Below are positions 37,403 through 48,033 of a stretch of 64,000 nucleotides of DNA, piece by piece (position 1 is the first letter of the stretch; each line of letters opens with the position of its first letter). The notes beneath the pieces are model-generated. The model had not been told where the DNA came from, searched no databases, and worked only from the letters and a program-made list of their open reading frames with translations. Position numbers and translations under genes: made by a program. Source of the stretch: CAVTND01 sp963735955 (GTDB lineage Bacteria > Pseudomonadota > Gammaproteobacteria > Burkholderiales > Burkholderiaceae_F); the NCBI GenBank assembly GCA_963735955.1, contig CAVTND010000002.1:62001-126000 (forward strand). The letters are read 5' to 3'.

Positions 37403-40218
37403 GCCACGCGACCGTCCCGATCGCCCTGCAGCAGATGCTCCGTATCGTCTTCCCAGTAGTCGCGTCGGCACAGACCGCGCATCTCGCAGTACTCGCACAC
37501 CGACTTGGCGCCGATCGCCGGCAGCGCGGCGCCCTCGGCGATTCGTTGCAGATCAGCCCCCAAGCGGTCAGCCACCGAAGCCACCAGCTCGGTGAACGCC
37601 TGCGGCGGTACGACCGGCGTGACGCCCGACTCGTCGTCCTTCGCGCGATCGAAACTCAGGTACGCCGCCGAGGCGGCGCGGTCCGCCAGCAGAATTCCGT
37701 AGAACGGCAGCTGGATATCTTCCCCCGCCTCGACCAGGCCGCGCCTGAGCACGTCTGCGCTGCGCGCCTTGTAGTCAAGAACGAGGACGCGACCATCGTC
37801 CGGTTCGCTGGCCTGCGCATCAATCCGGTCAAGGCGTCCGATCAGCTCGATCTCGCGTCCATCACGCAGCACCAGTCTGCTCTGGTGCTTTTCCTCGCCC
37901 GCACGCCAGCGCCATCCCTTGGCTGCATGTTCCTGCAGCCAGGCAATGTAGCCATCGATCAGCCGATCGAAGCGGCGCTGGAACGCCAGCAAACCGGGCA
38001 TACGCTGGAGCCGCGGAGTGAATACGCCCTGCGCAACTGTGCGCAAGCTGGTCGCAAGTTGAGCGTGGTCGGCAGCGCTGAAGTCGACCCCGCCCCAGTC
38101 GCGGTGGAAGCGCCGCAGCACTTCGTGCATCGCCTCGCCGAAGTCCCGCTTGTCAGGAAACTCGATCACATCCTCGAGTTCGACCAGGCCCAGCAGGCGC
38201 CGCGCATAGAACTGATAGGCACAGTCGACCAGGCTCTGGGCCTGGCTCGCCGACAGGCGTTCCGGCAGAAGCTGCTCCGCATTTGGCGCCGGGCGAACGG
38301 ATGCAATACCTGCAACCTCGAATGACTCAACTGCCGCGGGGTGTGCAAGCTCTTCGCCGAACGCTCTCTGGGCCACAAACTGCAGGCGCTCCAGCAAGGG
38401 AGAAATGATGTTGGGTTCGGCGCCTTCATGCGTGCGCCAGGTGGCGACCACGCGGGGCGTGGATGCCAGCAGCGCCGCCAGCAGTACGGTCTGCGCGCGC
38501 ATCGAGTCGTCCGCCGTTGCCAACCCGAGTTCCGCACGGACGGCATTCGACATGAAGAGCAGTTCGGCCGGTGCCGCAGGAAGGTGTCGCGCATCAGCGC
38601 CGATCAGCAGCACGGCGTCGAAGCCGCGCAGGTAGGTCGCAGCCAGGGAAACCAGGACCACCGGTGATTCGATCTGCCGATCGATGTAAGAAGCGTCCTC
38701 GAAACGTTCGGCGAGCAGAGCGCGAAAGTCGGCGAGCGTGGCGCGACCAGTGACTTCGCTCAAATCAGCTTCCAGCGCATCGAGCTCGCGCAGTACGGCC
38801 ACGCCAACTGGATCGGCTGCCAGACCCGCGCGCATGCCGAGTGATTCAAGCGCTTCGTGCAAGGCTCGTGCCTGCGCAGCCAGCGTTGGCCCGGCACGCG
38901 ACGCTGCCTGCACCTGGGAACCGATCAACCTGAGCACCTCGTGCGCACCGGCCACGGCTTCTGGTTCTTCCCCTGCCGAAAGATCGTCGAGCGCGCCAGT
39001 CATGGCGCGAGCGCCCTGCAGCGTGCCCGCCGCTCGAATGGCGCGCTCGAGCGCCGCGATTTCGCGCGCTTTTCGCGGTCGGTTCGCGAGCGTGAAGGTC
39101 GACTTGAGCCAGTCCAGCAGATCACGCCAGTACAGATCGTCGGCCACCAGGTCATACCAGCGCATCACGACTGCTGCGGCGCTGGTGGTCGAGAGCTTCC
39201 AGCCGTTCTCGTCGCGGACTCTGATGCGCGCGCGCTCCAGCAGGGCTCGTACGCGGCGCGCCGTCAGTCGATCGAGCGCAACCAGCGCGATCGATGAAAG
39301 GCCCTCGCGCAGCCAGTCCAGCACCTGCCGGGACACGGCGCTCGCCTCTTCCTCAAGCGTGCCGGATGACACGATCGATAGCGGTGTCGATAACTCAACC
39401 CCAGAGGCGTGTAGAGCGTCGGCGCGCTTCACAATCGTCACATCTGCGCCGGTTCCCGCCAGTTCCGGCCAGGCGGCTGCCAGCAACGGCCGCCCGGAAA
39501 GCACGGTTTCCAGGCCGGGCGCCAGCAGCAGGACCGGCGCGCGCCGGGCATAGCGTTGCAGGAAGGCGTCTTCCCAGGGCTTCAGGATTTCGGTTTGACC
39601 CAAGCATGACGAATTCGAGGCGGTATAGACCAGCGGCGCGGTAGCTTCATCCGCGCGTGTACCGAGCTCGCGCAACACTTGCGCCGGACCTTCGTCGGCC
39701 GAGCGTCGCGCTCGCCAAAGCTGCAATACCAGCTGTGCCTGCGGCTCCAGCGCGCGCGCAGCACGGCGCCGGTAGTGCCGCGCCAGGCTCGCCTGCAGTC
39801 GGCTGTCCAAGGCGTCCGGATCGTCGGCGGCGGCCCAGGTGAGTTCGTCGGCGAGCTCAGATACCCCACGGGCAAGTGCCCACAAGGTCGCAGGCTGCGC
39901 CCCGAAGGACGCGCGCACCCAGGCGTTGGCTCGCAGCGCTGAAAAATACTCAATGTGGGCAGGAGTGCCGGCTTGAAGCGGGTGCCCCAGCCATGGGGCC
40001 AGCGTCACAATGCGCGGCGGAATGAACGCTCGCTGGCCGATCGCCTCCCGAAGTGCGAGGCGCGCAAGACCTGCGTGCGTGCCACTGGGCACCAGCCAGG
40101 TGACCGTTTGCAGTTGTCTCGGTTCTGCTCCCTGGCGCAGCGCGAAATCGCAGACGGCTTGCGCCGCCGCCGGCCAGAATTGCGCGTCGGCGGCAAGGGG
40201 ACATAGTTCAGGAGCCAT
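37399..40218 (-). CDS. addB: AddB-type nuclease subunit (PD-(D/E)xK family)
   Basis: Partner of AddA, 939 residues, intact. The inactive helicase-like N-terminal two thirds end before a RecB-family nuclease with VLVLDYKARSADV as the catalytic D-x-K. An iron-sulfur cluster is expected from SLVDCAYQF together with CEYCEMRGLCRRDYW (C-x2-C-x5-C). Starts at ATG 40218. The AddAB rather than RecBCD system is therefore the recombination nuclease at this locus. Confidence 0.92.
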   Translation of the reverse strand: MAPELCPLAADAQFWPAAAQAVCDFALRQGAEPRQLQTVTWLVPSGTHAGLARLALREAIGQRAFIPPRIVTLAPWLGHPLQAGTPAHIEYFSALRANAWVRASFGAQPATLWALARGVSELADELTWAAADDPDALDSRLQASLARHYRRRAARALEPQAQLVLQLWRARRSADEGPAQVLRELGTRADEATAPLVYTASNSSCLGQTEILKPWEDAFLQRYARRAPVLLLAPGLETVLSGRPLLAAAWPELAGTGADVTIVKRADALHASGVELSTPLSIVSSGTLEEEASAVSRQVLDWLREGLSSIALVALDRLTARRVRALLERARIRVRDENGWKLSTTSAAAVVMRWYDLVADDLYWRDLLDWLKSTFTLANRPRKAREIAALERAIRAAGTLQGARAMTGALDDLSAGEEPEAVAGAHEVLRLIGSQVQAASRAGPTLAAQARALHEALESLGMRAGLAADPVGVAVLRELDALEADLSEVTGRATLADFRALLAERFEDASYIDRQIESPVVLVSLAATYLRGFDAVLLIGADARHLPAAPAELLFMSNAVRAELGLATADDSMRAQTVLLAALLASTPRVVATWRTHEGAEPNIISPLLERLQFVAQRAFGEELAHPAAVESFEVAGIASVRPAPNAEQLLPERLSASQAQSLVDCAYQFYARRLLGLVELEDVIEFPDKRDFGEAMHEVLRRFHRDWGGVDFSAADHAQLATSLRTVAQGVFTPRLQRMPGLLAFQRRFDRLIDGYIAWLQEHAAKGWRWRAGEEKHQSRLVLRDGREIELIGRLDRIDAQASEPDDGRVLVLDYKARSADVLRRGLVEAGEDIQLPFYGILLADRAASAAYLSFDRAKDDESGVTPVVPPQAFTELVASVADRLGADLQRIAEGAALPAIGAKSVCEYCEMRGLCRRDYWEDDTEHLLQGDRDGRVA

Positions 40219-40431
40219 GGCGCGCCCATTGTAGGAACCCGGCTTCGTCCATCCGGGTTACTGTCGCCGGCCAGCAAAAAGGTTCAAAGTCTGCCCGCGG
40301 TGCTACCATTACCCGTAATTCAATGCCTGCCGCCCCGACTCTGGGGGTTGCGCCCGGGCCCAGACGTCCCCATCTTTCAATCGTTGTTTTTTGTGGGATT
40401 GCGCGCCACACCTGGTGCGAAAAGGAATCAG

Positions 40432-40755
40432 ATGAGTGATATCAAGTATGTGAGCGACTCCTCGTTCGAGCAGGAGGTCCTCAAATCGGACGGTCCCGTG
40501 CTGGTGGATTACTGGGCTGAATGGTGTGGCCCTTGCCGCATGATCGCCCCGATCCTCGACGAAGTCTCGAAGGAGTATCAGGGCAAGGTCACGGTGGCCA
40601 AGCTCAATGTCGACGAGAACCAGACCACTCCGGCCAAGTTCGGCATCCGTGGCATTCCGACGCTGATGCTGTTCAAGAATGGCGCGGTGGTCGGCACCAA
40701 GGTCGGCGCCCTTTCGAAATCCCAACTGACGGCTTTCATCGACAGCAATATTTAG
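40432..40755 (+). CDS. trxA: Thioredoxin 1
   Basis: Disulfide reductase of 107 residues with the active site YWAEWCGPCRMIAP, and the conserved cis-Pro in GIRGIPTLMLFKNG. ATG 40432 is preceded by AAAGGAA. The 213-nt upstream region contains a possible -10 TACCAT (40304-40309), without a good -35. Start of the trxA-rho-rpmE block. Confidence 0.98.
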   Translation: MSDIKYVSDSSFEQEVLKSDGPVLVDYWAEWCGPCRMIAPILDEVSKEYQGKVTVAKLNVDENQTTPAKFGIRGIPTLMLFKNGAVVGTKVGALSKSQLTAFIDSNI

Positions 40756-40846
40756 TTCGTAAGAGCGCCTGCAACGGCAGGCGCTTCCCCCCGCGGGTGC
40801 CGGACCCAATCCCACGGCGCCCCACAACCTTCCGCGGTTGCCTCCC

Positions 40847-42111
<1,265 letters not shown>

Positions 42112-42123
42112 GCGAGGGGCGGT

Positions 42124-42149
42124 CCGCGCATGCCCTGCGGCATGCGCGG
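42124..42149 (+). repeat. Perfect 11-bp inverted repeat 12 nt after rho
   Basis: CCGCGCATGCC (42124-42134) and GGCATGCGCGG (42139-42149) pair perfectly around a CTGC loop. No T-run follows, so this is not a standard intrinsic terminator; it could stabilise the rho transcript 3' end or pause polymerase. The remaining rho-rpmE gap (42112-42439, 328 nt) shows no ORF I can support. Confidence 0.5.
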
Positions 42150-42439
42150 CCGAGCGAACGGCGTGGTGCCTGCAAGCGCCACGATTGGACGAGTCCGGGG
42201 TTTCGCGATTGATGCCTGCGCATCAGCCACGCATGAGCTGTTCTCGGCGCGCAGCGCCATCCGCGAACGCGAAACACGGGATTTCCTCGACTCTGATTGG
42301 GTACCTCAGCCTCCGCGAAGGCCAAGTTCGATTTGCCCGGACCCGCTAAATCACGGATAATTCACGGTTTTCCTAAATCTGGTACGTGGTCGAGTCGGTC
42401 CCATCACCGTTCGGCGGGCGGCCCTTAGCTGAGGTCAGA

Positions 42440-42739
42440 ATGAAATCCGGCATCCATCCCGAGTACCGTGAAGTCGTTTTCCAGGACATGCAGAACGACT
42501 TCAAATTCATCACGCGATCGACCTTGCAGACAAAGGAAAAGATCGAGCTCGACGGCAAGACCTACCCGCTGTTCAAGCTGGACACCTCTTCCGAATCGCA
42601 TCCGTTTTATACCGGCGCGCAGACGCGTATCGTCGAGGCCGGGCGGGTTGAGAAGTTTCGACAGAAGTTTGCCGCCAAAACCGAGGCGGTCAATGCCGCT
42701 GCGGCCCAAGCCACCGCTGCCAAGACGCGCCGCAAGTAG
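42440..42739 (+). CDS. rpmE2: Ribosomal protein L31 type B
   Basis: Zinc-independent L31 variant of 99 residues. It opens MKSGIHPEYREVVFQDMQND and has SSESHPFYTGAQ, but no CxxC zinc ligands, which places it in type B (RpmE2/YkgM). The C-terminus is a basic Ala/Lys extension. It follows rho, where many Proteobacteria carry the standard rpmE. Confidence 0.95.
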   Translation: MKSGIHPEYREVVFQDMQNDFKFITRSTLQTKEKIELDGKTYPLFKLDTSSESHPFYTGAQTRIVEAGRVEKFRQKFAAKTEAVNAAAAQATAAKTRRK

Positions 42740-42763
42740 TTCGGGGCGGCAGGCCCGAAGCAG

Positions 42764-42789
42764 AAGGGCAGCTGTGGCTGCCCTTTTTC
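42764..42789 (+). terminator. Rho-independent terminator after rpmE2
   Basis: AAGGGCAGC-TGTG-GCTGCCCTT followed by TTT, a nine-pair stem with a four-base loop and U-tail, 25 nt after the rpmE2 stop. A textbook intrinsic terminator closing the rpmE2 transcript. Confidence 0.9.
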
Positions 42790-42832
42790 TATTCAGCGCC
42801 GGCTTCAGCTTCCGTCCCCGATACCTGAGCTC

Positions 42833-44569
42833 ATGAGTTTCGAGCACCGCTCGTCCCCGGCCCGCATCTCGGTCGCAGCCGCAGCAAAGCTGCCGCGCTG
42901 GATCATGGTGGTGCTGTTACTTGCCTTCATTCTTCCGGGCCAGATCGGACGTGATCCCTGGAGCCTCGAAGACATGTCGTCCTTCGGCGTCATGTGGACG
43001 ATGGCCAATGGCAGCGCGATTGACTGGTGGATGCCCTCCCTGCTCGGCACGCCGCGCGCCGAAGAAGGTCCGCTTCCCTTCTGGCTGGGTGCGCTGCTGG
43101 TGCGATGGGCCGGTCCGTGGATCGGCGACATCTCTGCAGCGCGGCTGGTCACGCCGTTCTGGTTTCTGATTGCGACTTCGGCCCTCTGGTATTCCACCTA
43201 TCGCCTGGCGCGACGCAGCGATGCACAGCCGGTCGCGTTTGCGTTCGGGGGCGAAGCCTCGCCGCGGTCTTATGGCCGGATGCTGGCAGATGTTTCAGTC
43301 TTGCTCCTATTGGCGACCTTCGGGGTGCTGGTCCGCCTGCATGAGACCAGCGCAGAAACCGCCCTGCTGGCGCTCACTTGCATAGTGATGTTTGGGCTGG
43401 CCAAATCGCTCGATCAGCCCTGGAGCGGAACGGTAATCGCCGGCCTTGCGCTCGGCGCCGCATGTCTGACGCGTGGCCTGCTGCCCACACTGGCAATGCT
43501 GTTGGCAGCATTGACATTCAATGCGGCGCAGGGACGGCACCGCGCCTTGCGTTGCGTGCTCTTGATCGTCCTTGCGGGGCTGATTCCGGCACTTTGGCAA
43601 GCGGCGGCACACGTTCAATTTCCAATGCAAGCCCCGCCTTACTTTGCCGCATGGCGCGACTGGAATGCCTCCAGCTTTCGCGCCCCAGGTGTGGACACCC
43701 TGATCTGGTTGGGACGCAATCTCGGGTGGTACACATGGCCGCTGTGGCCGTTCGCGATTTGGACGCTCTATTCCTGGCGCCACCATTTGCGCCAGCCGCA
43801 CATCTTCTTGCCATTACTGCTGACGGCAAGCGGCGTGCTGGCCATATTGCTTTCGTCGGCTCCGAGCGATCGTGAATTTCAGCTGGCCGTGCCCGGCCTT
43901 GTGATTCTGGCGCTCTTTGGCGTGTCATCCCTCAAACGCAGTGCGGAAGACGCCATCGACTGGTTTGCCCTGGCACTGTTCAGTCTGGCCCTGGCAGCCA
44001 TTTGGTCGTACTTCTTCGCGTGGAACACCGGCACACCGCCCAAAATGGCAGCCTCGATCACGCGCCTTGCACCCGGCGTCGAACCGTCCTTTGTGCCATG
44101 GTCAGTGGCGCTGGCACTGGTATTCGCGCTTGCCTGGGCTGCACTGGTCGTCTGGCGCGTGCGCTTTCGTCCTGCCGTACTGTGGCGCGGGCCCTTGCTT
44201 GCAGCCAGCGGCCTGACCGTCGCCTGGGGTACGGCCTTGCTGCTGTTCCTGGAACCGATTGATGTCAACCGGTCCTACGCGGCGGCCGCGGTGACCCTGT
44301 CTGAGCAGTTGCGGCGCGTGAACGGAAATGAATGCGTGCAGGCCCATCGTTTGCCGGCCGGAACCAAGGCAATGATTGCCTACCACGGCGGGATTCGCTT
44401 CGAGCGGCCCGCGGAGTCCGGACTGTGCCGCGTTGCCCTGCAGCGTGACAGCCGACGCACTTCGCTCGACGACGCACCACCGATCGGCGACTGGGAGCTT
44501 GCCTATGAGCTGACCCGCCGCGCGCGCTACGACGAAGTGTTCAGAATCTGGGTACGGCGCGACCATTGA
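42833..44569 (+). CDS. ArnT-like membrane glycosyltransferase (GT39/83-like)
   Basis: Polytopic membrane protein of 578 residues with about eleven hydrophobic segments. The N-terminal loop has GRDPWSLEDMSSFGVMW, carrying the Asp/Glu pair typical of PMT/ArnT-type lipid-linked sugar transferases, then EEGPLPFWLGALLVRWAGP. The soluble C-terminal part is small. It probably modifies lipid A or another surface glycan, but the sugar donor is unknown. ATG 42833 lies 44 nt after the rpmE2 terminator. Confidence 0.78.
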   Translation: MSFEHRSSPARISVAAAAKLPRWIMVVLLLAFILPGQIGRDPWSLEDMSSFGVMWTMANGSAIDWWMPSLLGTPRAEEGPLPFWLGALLVRWAGPWIGDISAARLVTPFWFLIATSALWYSTYRLARRSDAQPVAFAFGGEASPRSYGRMLADVSVLLLLATFGVLVRLHETSAETALLALTCIVMFGLAKSLDQPWSGTVIAGLALGAACLTRGLLPTLAMLLAALTFNAAQGRHRALRCVLLIVLAGLIPALWQAAAHVQFPMQAPPYFAAWRDWNASSFRAPGVDTLIWLGRNLGWYTWPLWPFAIWTLYSWRHHLRQPHIFLPLLLTASGVLAILLSSAPSDREFQLAVPGLVILALFGVSSLKRSAEDAIDWFALALFSLALAAIWSYFFAWNTGTPPKMAASITRLAPGVEPSFVPWSVALALVFALAWAALVVWRVRFRPAVLWRGPLLAASGLTVAWGTALLLFLEPIDVNRSYAAAAVTLSEQLRRVNGNECVQAHRLPAGTKAMIAYHGGIRFERPAESGLCRVALQRDSRRTSLDDAPPIGDWELAYELTRRARYDEVFRIWVRRDH

Positions 44570-44584
44570 TCCCTTGATGCCGCC

Positions 44585-44614
44585 AAGAAAAAGCCGGGGG
44601 CATGCCCCGGCTTG
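44585..44614 (-). terminator. Rho-independent terminator after htpX
   Basis: On the minus strand AAGCCGGGG pairs with CCCCGGCTT and is followed by TTTTTCTT. It lies 20 nt after the htpX stop, and also between the two convergent genes; the U-run is only on the minus side. Confidence 0.82.
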
Positions 44615-44634
44615 AAAAACCAATCAGATTGGCT

Positions 44635-45518
44635 CTAGCTGGTCGCTTCGAGCGCGGCAATCCGTTGTTCGATCGGCGGATGGCTGGCGAAGAGTGAGCC
44701 GATGCCCCCGGCGATGCCCAGGGTCTTCACTTGCTGCGGCAGATCCGCTGGCTGCAGGCCGCCGAGACGCGCCAGGGCGTTGATCATCGGCCGTCGGTTG
44801 CCCATCAGCGTGACGGCGCCGGCGTCGGCACGGAACTCGCGCTGGCGCGAGAACCAGGCCACGATGATCGCGGCGAGAAAGCCGAGCGCGATGTCGAGCA
44901 CGATCGTGGTCACGAAGTAGCCGATGCCCGGAGCCGATCGCTCTCGTTGCGCAGCAGGACGCGGTCGACGACATAGCCGATCACGCGCGACAGGAACACG
45001 ACGAAGGTGTTCATCACGCCCTGCAGCAGGGTCATCGTCACCATGTCGCCGTTGGAGATGTGCGAGATCTCGTGGCCGAGCACCGCCTCGACTTCGTCCT
45101 TGCTCATCGACTGCAGCAGGCCGGTCGACACGGCGACCAGGGCCGAGTTCTTGAACGCACCGGTGGCGAAGGCGTTGGGCTCGCCCTCGAAGATGGCGAC
45201 TTCGGGCATGCCGATGCCGGCCTTGTCGGCGTGCCGGCGGACACTGTCGACGAGCCACGATTCCATGGCGTTGGACGGCTGGCTGATCACCTGCGCGCCG
45301 GTGGTCCACTTCGCCATCGGCTTGGACATCAGCAGGGAAATGAAGGCGCCGGCGAAACCGACCACCAGCGAGAACATCGCCAGTGCGCCGAGATCAAGTT
45401 CACGGCCGCCGATGCCGCTGAAATTGATGCCGAACACCGACTACAGCACGGTCAGGAACAGCATCAGTACAACCATGATCGCAAGGTTCGATACGACGAA
45501 CAGAGCGATTCGTTTCAT
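44635..45518 (-). CDS. htpX: Membrane metalloprotease HtpX (M48), with an in-frame stop and a frameshift
   Basis: Quality-control protease of the inner membrane. ATG 45518 after GGAGAA starts MKRIALFVVSNLAIMVVLML, but codon 26 is TAG (45443-45441) inside the first membrane segment; one base change from CAG would restore it. The body continues with GGAFISLLMSKPMAKW-like sequence, the zinc motif VLGHEISHIS, and EFRADAGAV with the third ligand. A frameshift near 44930 separates the last third. A nonsense mutation or a sequencing error are both possible. Confidence 0.9.
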
Positions 45519-45832
45519 ATGTTCTCCAGTCAGTTCAGGGAAATTCCAAACGCGTCGAAGTCTAGCCAAGCCGATCATGTCTACCATGCGCGAATTTCGA
45601 CCACGCTACATTTCATCGCCCCCTTGCTTTTCCGTTCAATCAATGACTTGGACCAAGCGGCCTGGCATCCGTTCCGGCCGTCTCACGCCCTAAAGTGGCG
45701 CCATGCAGGCGGAAATCAAGCCGAGCGGGTTGTGCGAAGTGAATTCGCTGCGCTCGCTAGAATCCAGGCCGAAATATCGCACGACACATGGTTCGACCCA
45801 AACTCGACGTCATTCCCGGATTGCTGAATTCA
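45519..45832. other. Divergent intergenic region between htpX and yqhA
   Basis: This 314-nt region must hold promoters for both genes. A possible -10 TAGAAT for the plus strand lies at 45758-45763, but no -35 is found at normal spacing. No ORF or RNA is recognised. Confidence 0.4.
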
Positions 45833-46478
45833 ATGACCGCAACAATTTCCAGGACCAATCGCGCGGTTCCCCCCTTGCCGCGCCTGATCTTCGCGACCCG
45901 CTGGCTGCAGCTGCCGCTGTACATCGGGCTGATCGTGGCACAGGCCGTCTATGTCTATTCACTTCTGGGTCGAGTTGGTGCATCTGGTCGAGGCAGCGTT
46001 CGGCAGCCAGACCGCGCTCGACAAACTGATCACCAGCATCGGTTACCAAGCCGGGGCGGCGATTCCAAGCGGCCTGAATGAGACCATCATCATGCTGGTC
46101 GTGCTGGCGCTGATCGACGTGGTGATGATTTCGAACCTGCTGATCATGGTTATCGTCGGCGGCTACGAGACCTTTGTGTCGCGCATGTACCTGGAAGACC
46201 ACCCGGATCAGCCGGAATGGCTGTCGCATGTGAACGCAAGTGTGCTCAAGGTCAAACTCGCCACCGCCATCATCGGCATCAGCTCGATCCACCTGCTGAA
46301 GACCTTCATCAACGCGGCCAACTACTCCGACAAGGTGCTGATCGCACAGACGGCGATCCATATTACTTTTCTGCTGTCGGCGATCGCGATCGCCATGACC
46401 GACCGCATCATGCAGCCGGCCGAACGGGCGGTCCGATCGAAGGACGGCCGCACGCACAGCGACGTGGGGCATGTATGA
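45833..46478 (+). CDS. yqhA: YqhA family membrane protein (UPF0114), one frameshift
   Basis: Integral membrane protein of about 214 residues with three to four hydrophobic segments. The start MTATISRTNRAVPPLPRLIF leads into LQLPLYIGLIVAQAVYVY; an extra base near 45960 breaks the frame, which resumes HFWVELVHLVEAAFG. The family signature LALIDVVMISNLLIMVIVGGY is intact. The stop overlaps the fumarase ATG (ATGTATGA region), so the two are coupled. Function unknown for the family. Confidence 0.85.
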
Positions 46479-48000
46479 CCGTGATCAGGCAAGCCGATCT
46501 GATCGAGAGCGTCGCGGCTGCTCTGCAGTTCATCAGCTATTACCATCCGGCGGACTACATCACGCATCTGGCACGCGCCTACGAGGCGGAGCAGAGCCCT
46601 GCGGCGAAGGACGCGATCGAACAGATCCTGACCAATTCGCGCATGTGCGCCGAAGGCAAGCGGCCGATCTGCCAGGACACCGGCATCGTCAACGTCTTCC
46701 TGAAAGTCGGAATGGACGTGCGCTGGGAAGGTTTCACCGGTTCGCTCGAAGATGCCATTAACGAAGGCGTACGTCGTGCCTACAACAATGCCGACAACAA
46801 GTTGCGCGCCTCGATCGTCGACCCGCCCGAGTTCGGGCGCCACAACACCACGGACAACACACCTGCGGTGATCAGCGTGCAGATCGTGCCGGGCGGAACG
46901 ATCGACGTGATCGTCGCGGCCAAGGGCGGCGGCTCGGAGAACAAGAGCAAGTTCGTGATGCTCAATCCGTCCGATTCGATCGTCGACTGGGTGTTGAAGA
47001 CCGTGCCGACGATGGGCGCCGGTTGGTGCCCGCCGGGCATGCTCGGCATCGGCATCGGCGGCACCGCGGAAAAGGCGATGCTGCTCGCCAAGGAATCGCT
47101 GATGGACGAGATCGACATGAGCGAGCTGCTCAAGCGCGGGCCGCAGACGGATGTCGAGAAACTGCGCGTCGAGCTCTACGAAAAGGTCAATGCGCTCGGC
47201 ATCGGCGCGCAGGGACTCGGCGGACTCTCTACCGTGCTCGACGTCAAGATTCGGATGTATCCCACCCATGCCGCCGGCAAGCCGGTGGCCATGATTCCGA
47301 ACTGCGCTGCGACTCGTCATGCGCACTTTGTTCTCGACGGCAAAGGGCCGGCCTACATCGAGCCGCCGTCGCTCGACCTCTGGCCGGACGTGAACTGGAA
47401 GCCGGACTATCAGAAGAGCCGGCGCGTGAATCTCGACACGCTGACCAAGGCCGAGGTGGCGGCCTGGAAGCCGGGTCAGACGCTACTGCTGTCACGGCAG
47501 GATGCTGACCGGCCGCGACGCTGCGCACAAGCGAATTGGGGACATGCTGAGCAAGGGCGAGAAATTGCCGGTGGACTTTACCAACCGCGTCATTTACTAC
47601 GTCGGCCCGGTCGATCCGGTGCGCGACGAAGTGGTCGGACCGGCAGGTCCGACTACTGCCACCCGCATGGACAAGTTCACCGAAATGATGCTGGCCCAGA
47701 CGGGACTGATCGCGATGATCGGCAAGGCCGAACGCGGGCCGGCCGGCGATCGAGGCGATCCGCAAGCACCGCAGCGCGTACCTGATGGCAGTCGGCGGCG
47801 CCGCGTATTTGGTCTCGAAGGCGATCAAGCGGTCGAAAGTGCTTGCCTTCGCCGACCTCGGCATGGAGGCGATCTACGAGTTCGACGTCAAGGACATGCC
47901 GGTGACGGTTGCCGTCAGCGCCGACGGCACGTCGGTGCACCAGACCGGGCCGAGGGAGTGGCAGGCAAGGATCGGCAAGATTCCGGTCGCCACGGCCTGA
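46475..48000 (+). CDS. fumA: Class I fumarate hydratase (iron-sulfur, FumA/B type), two frameshifts
   Basis: Oxygen-sensitive [4Fe-4S] fumarase of about 508 residues. Cluster cysteines are visible in KRPICQDTGIVNVF, MGAGWCPPGMLGIGIGG and IPNCAATRHAHF. The C-terminal (beta) domain with VIYYVGPVDP and GPTTATRMDKFTEMML lies in a second frame after about 47500, and a further shift near 47745 precedes AIRKHRSAYLMAVGGAAYL. ATG 46475 overlaps yqhA. Confidence 0.95.
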
Positions 48001-48033
48001 GCGGCCTAGCGGTCTTATCGCCCGAGCCCGCCG

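Noticed and set aside
46322..47326. 334-codon minus-strand frame over the fumarase gene
   Set aside because: Shadow of the conserved class I fumarase reading frame.
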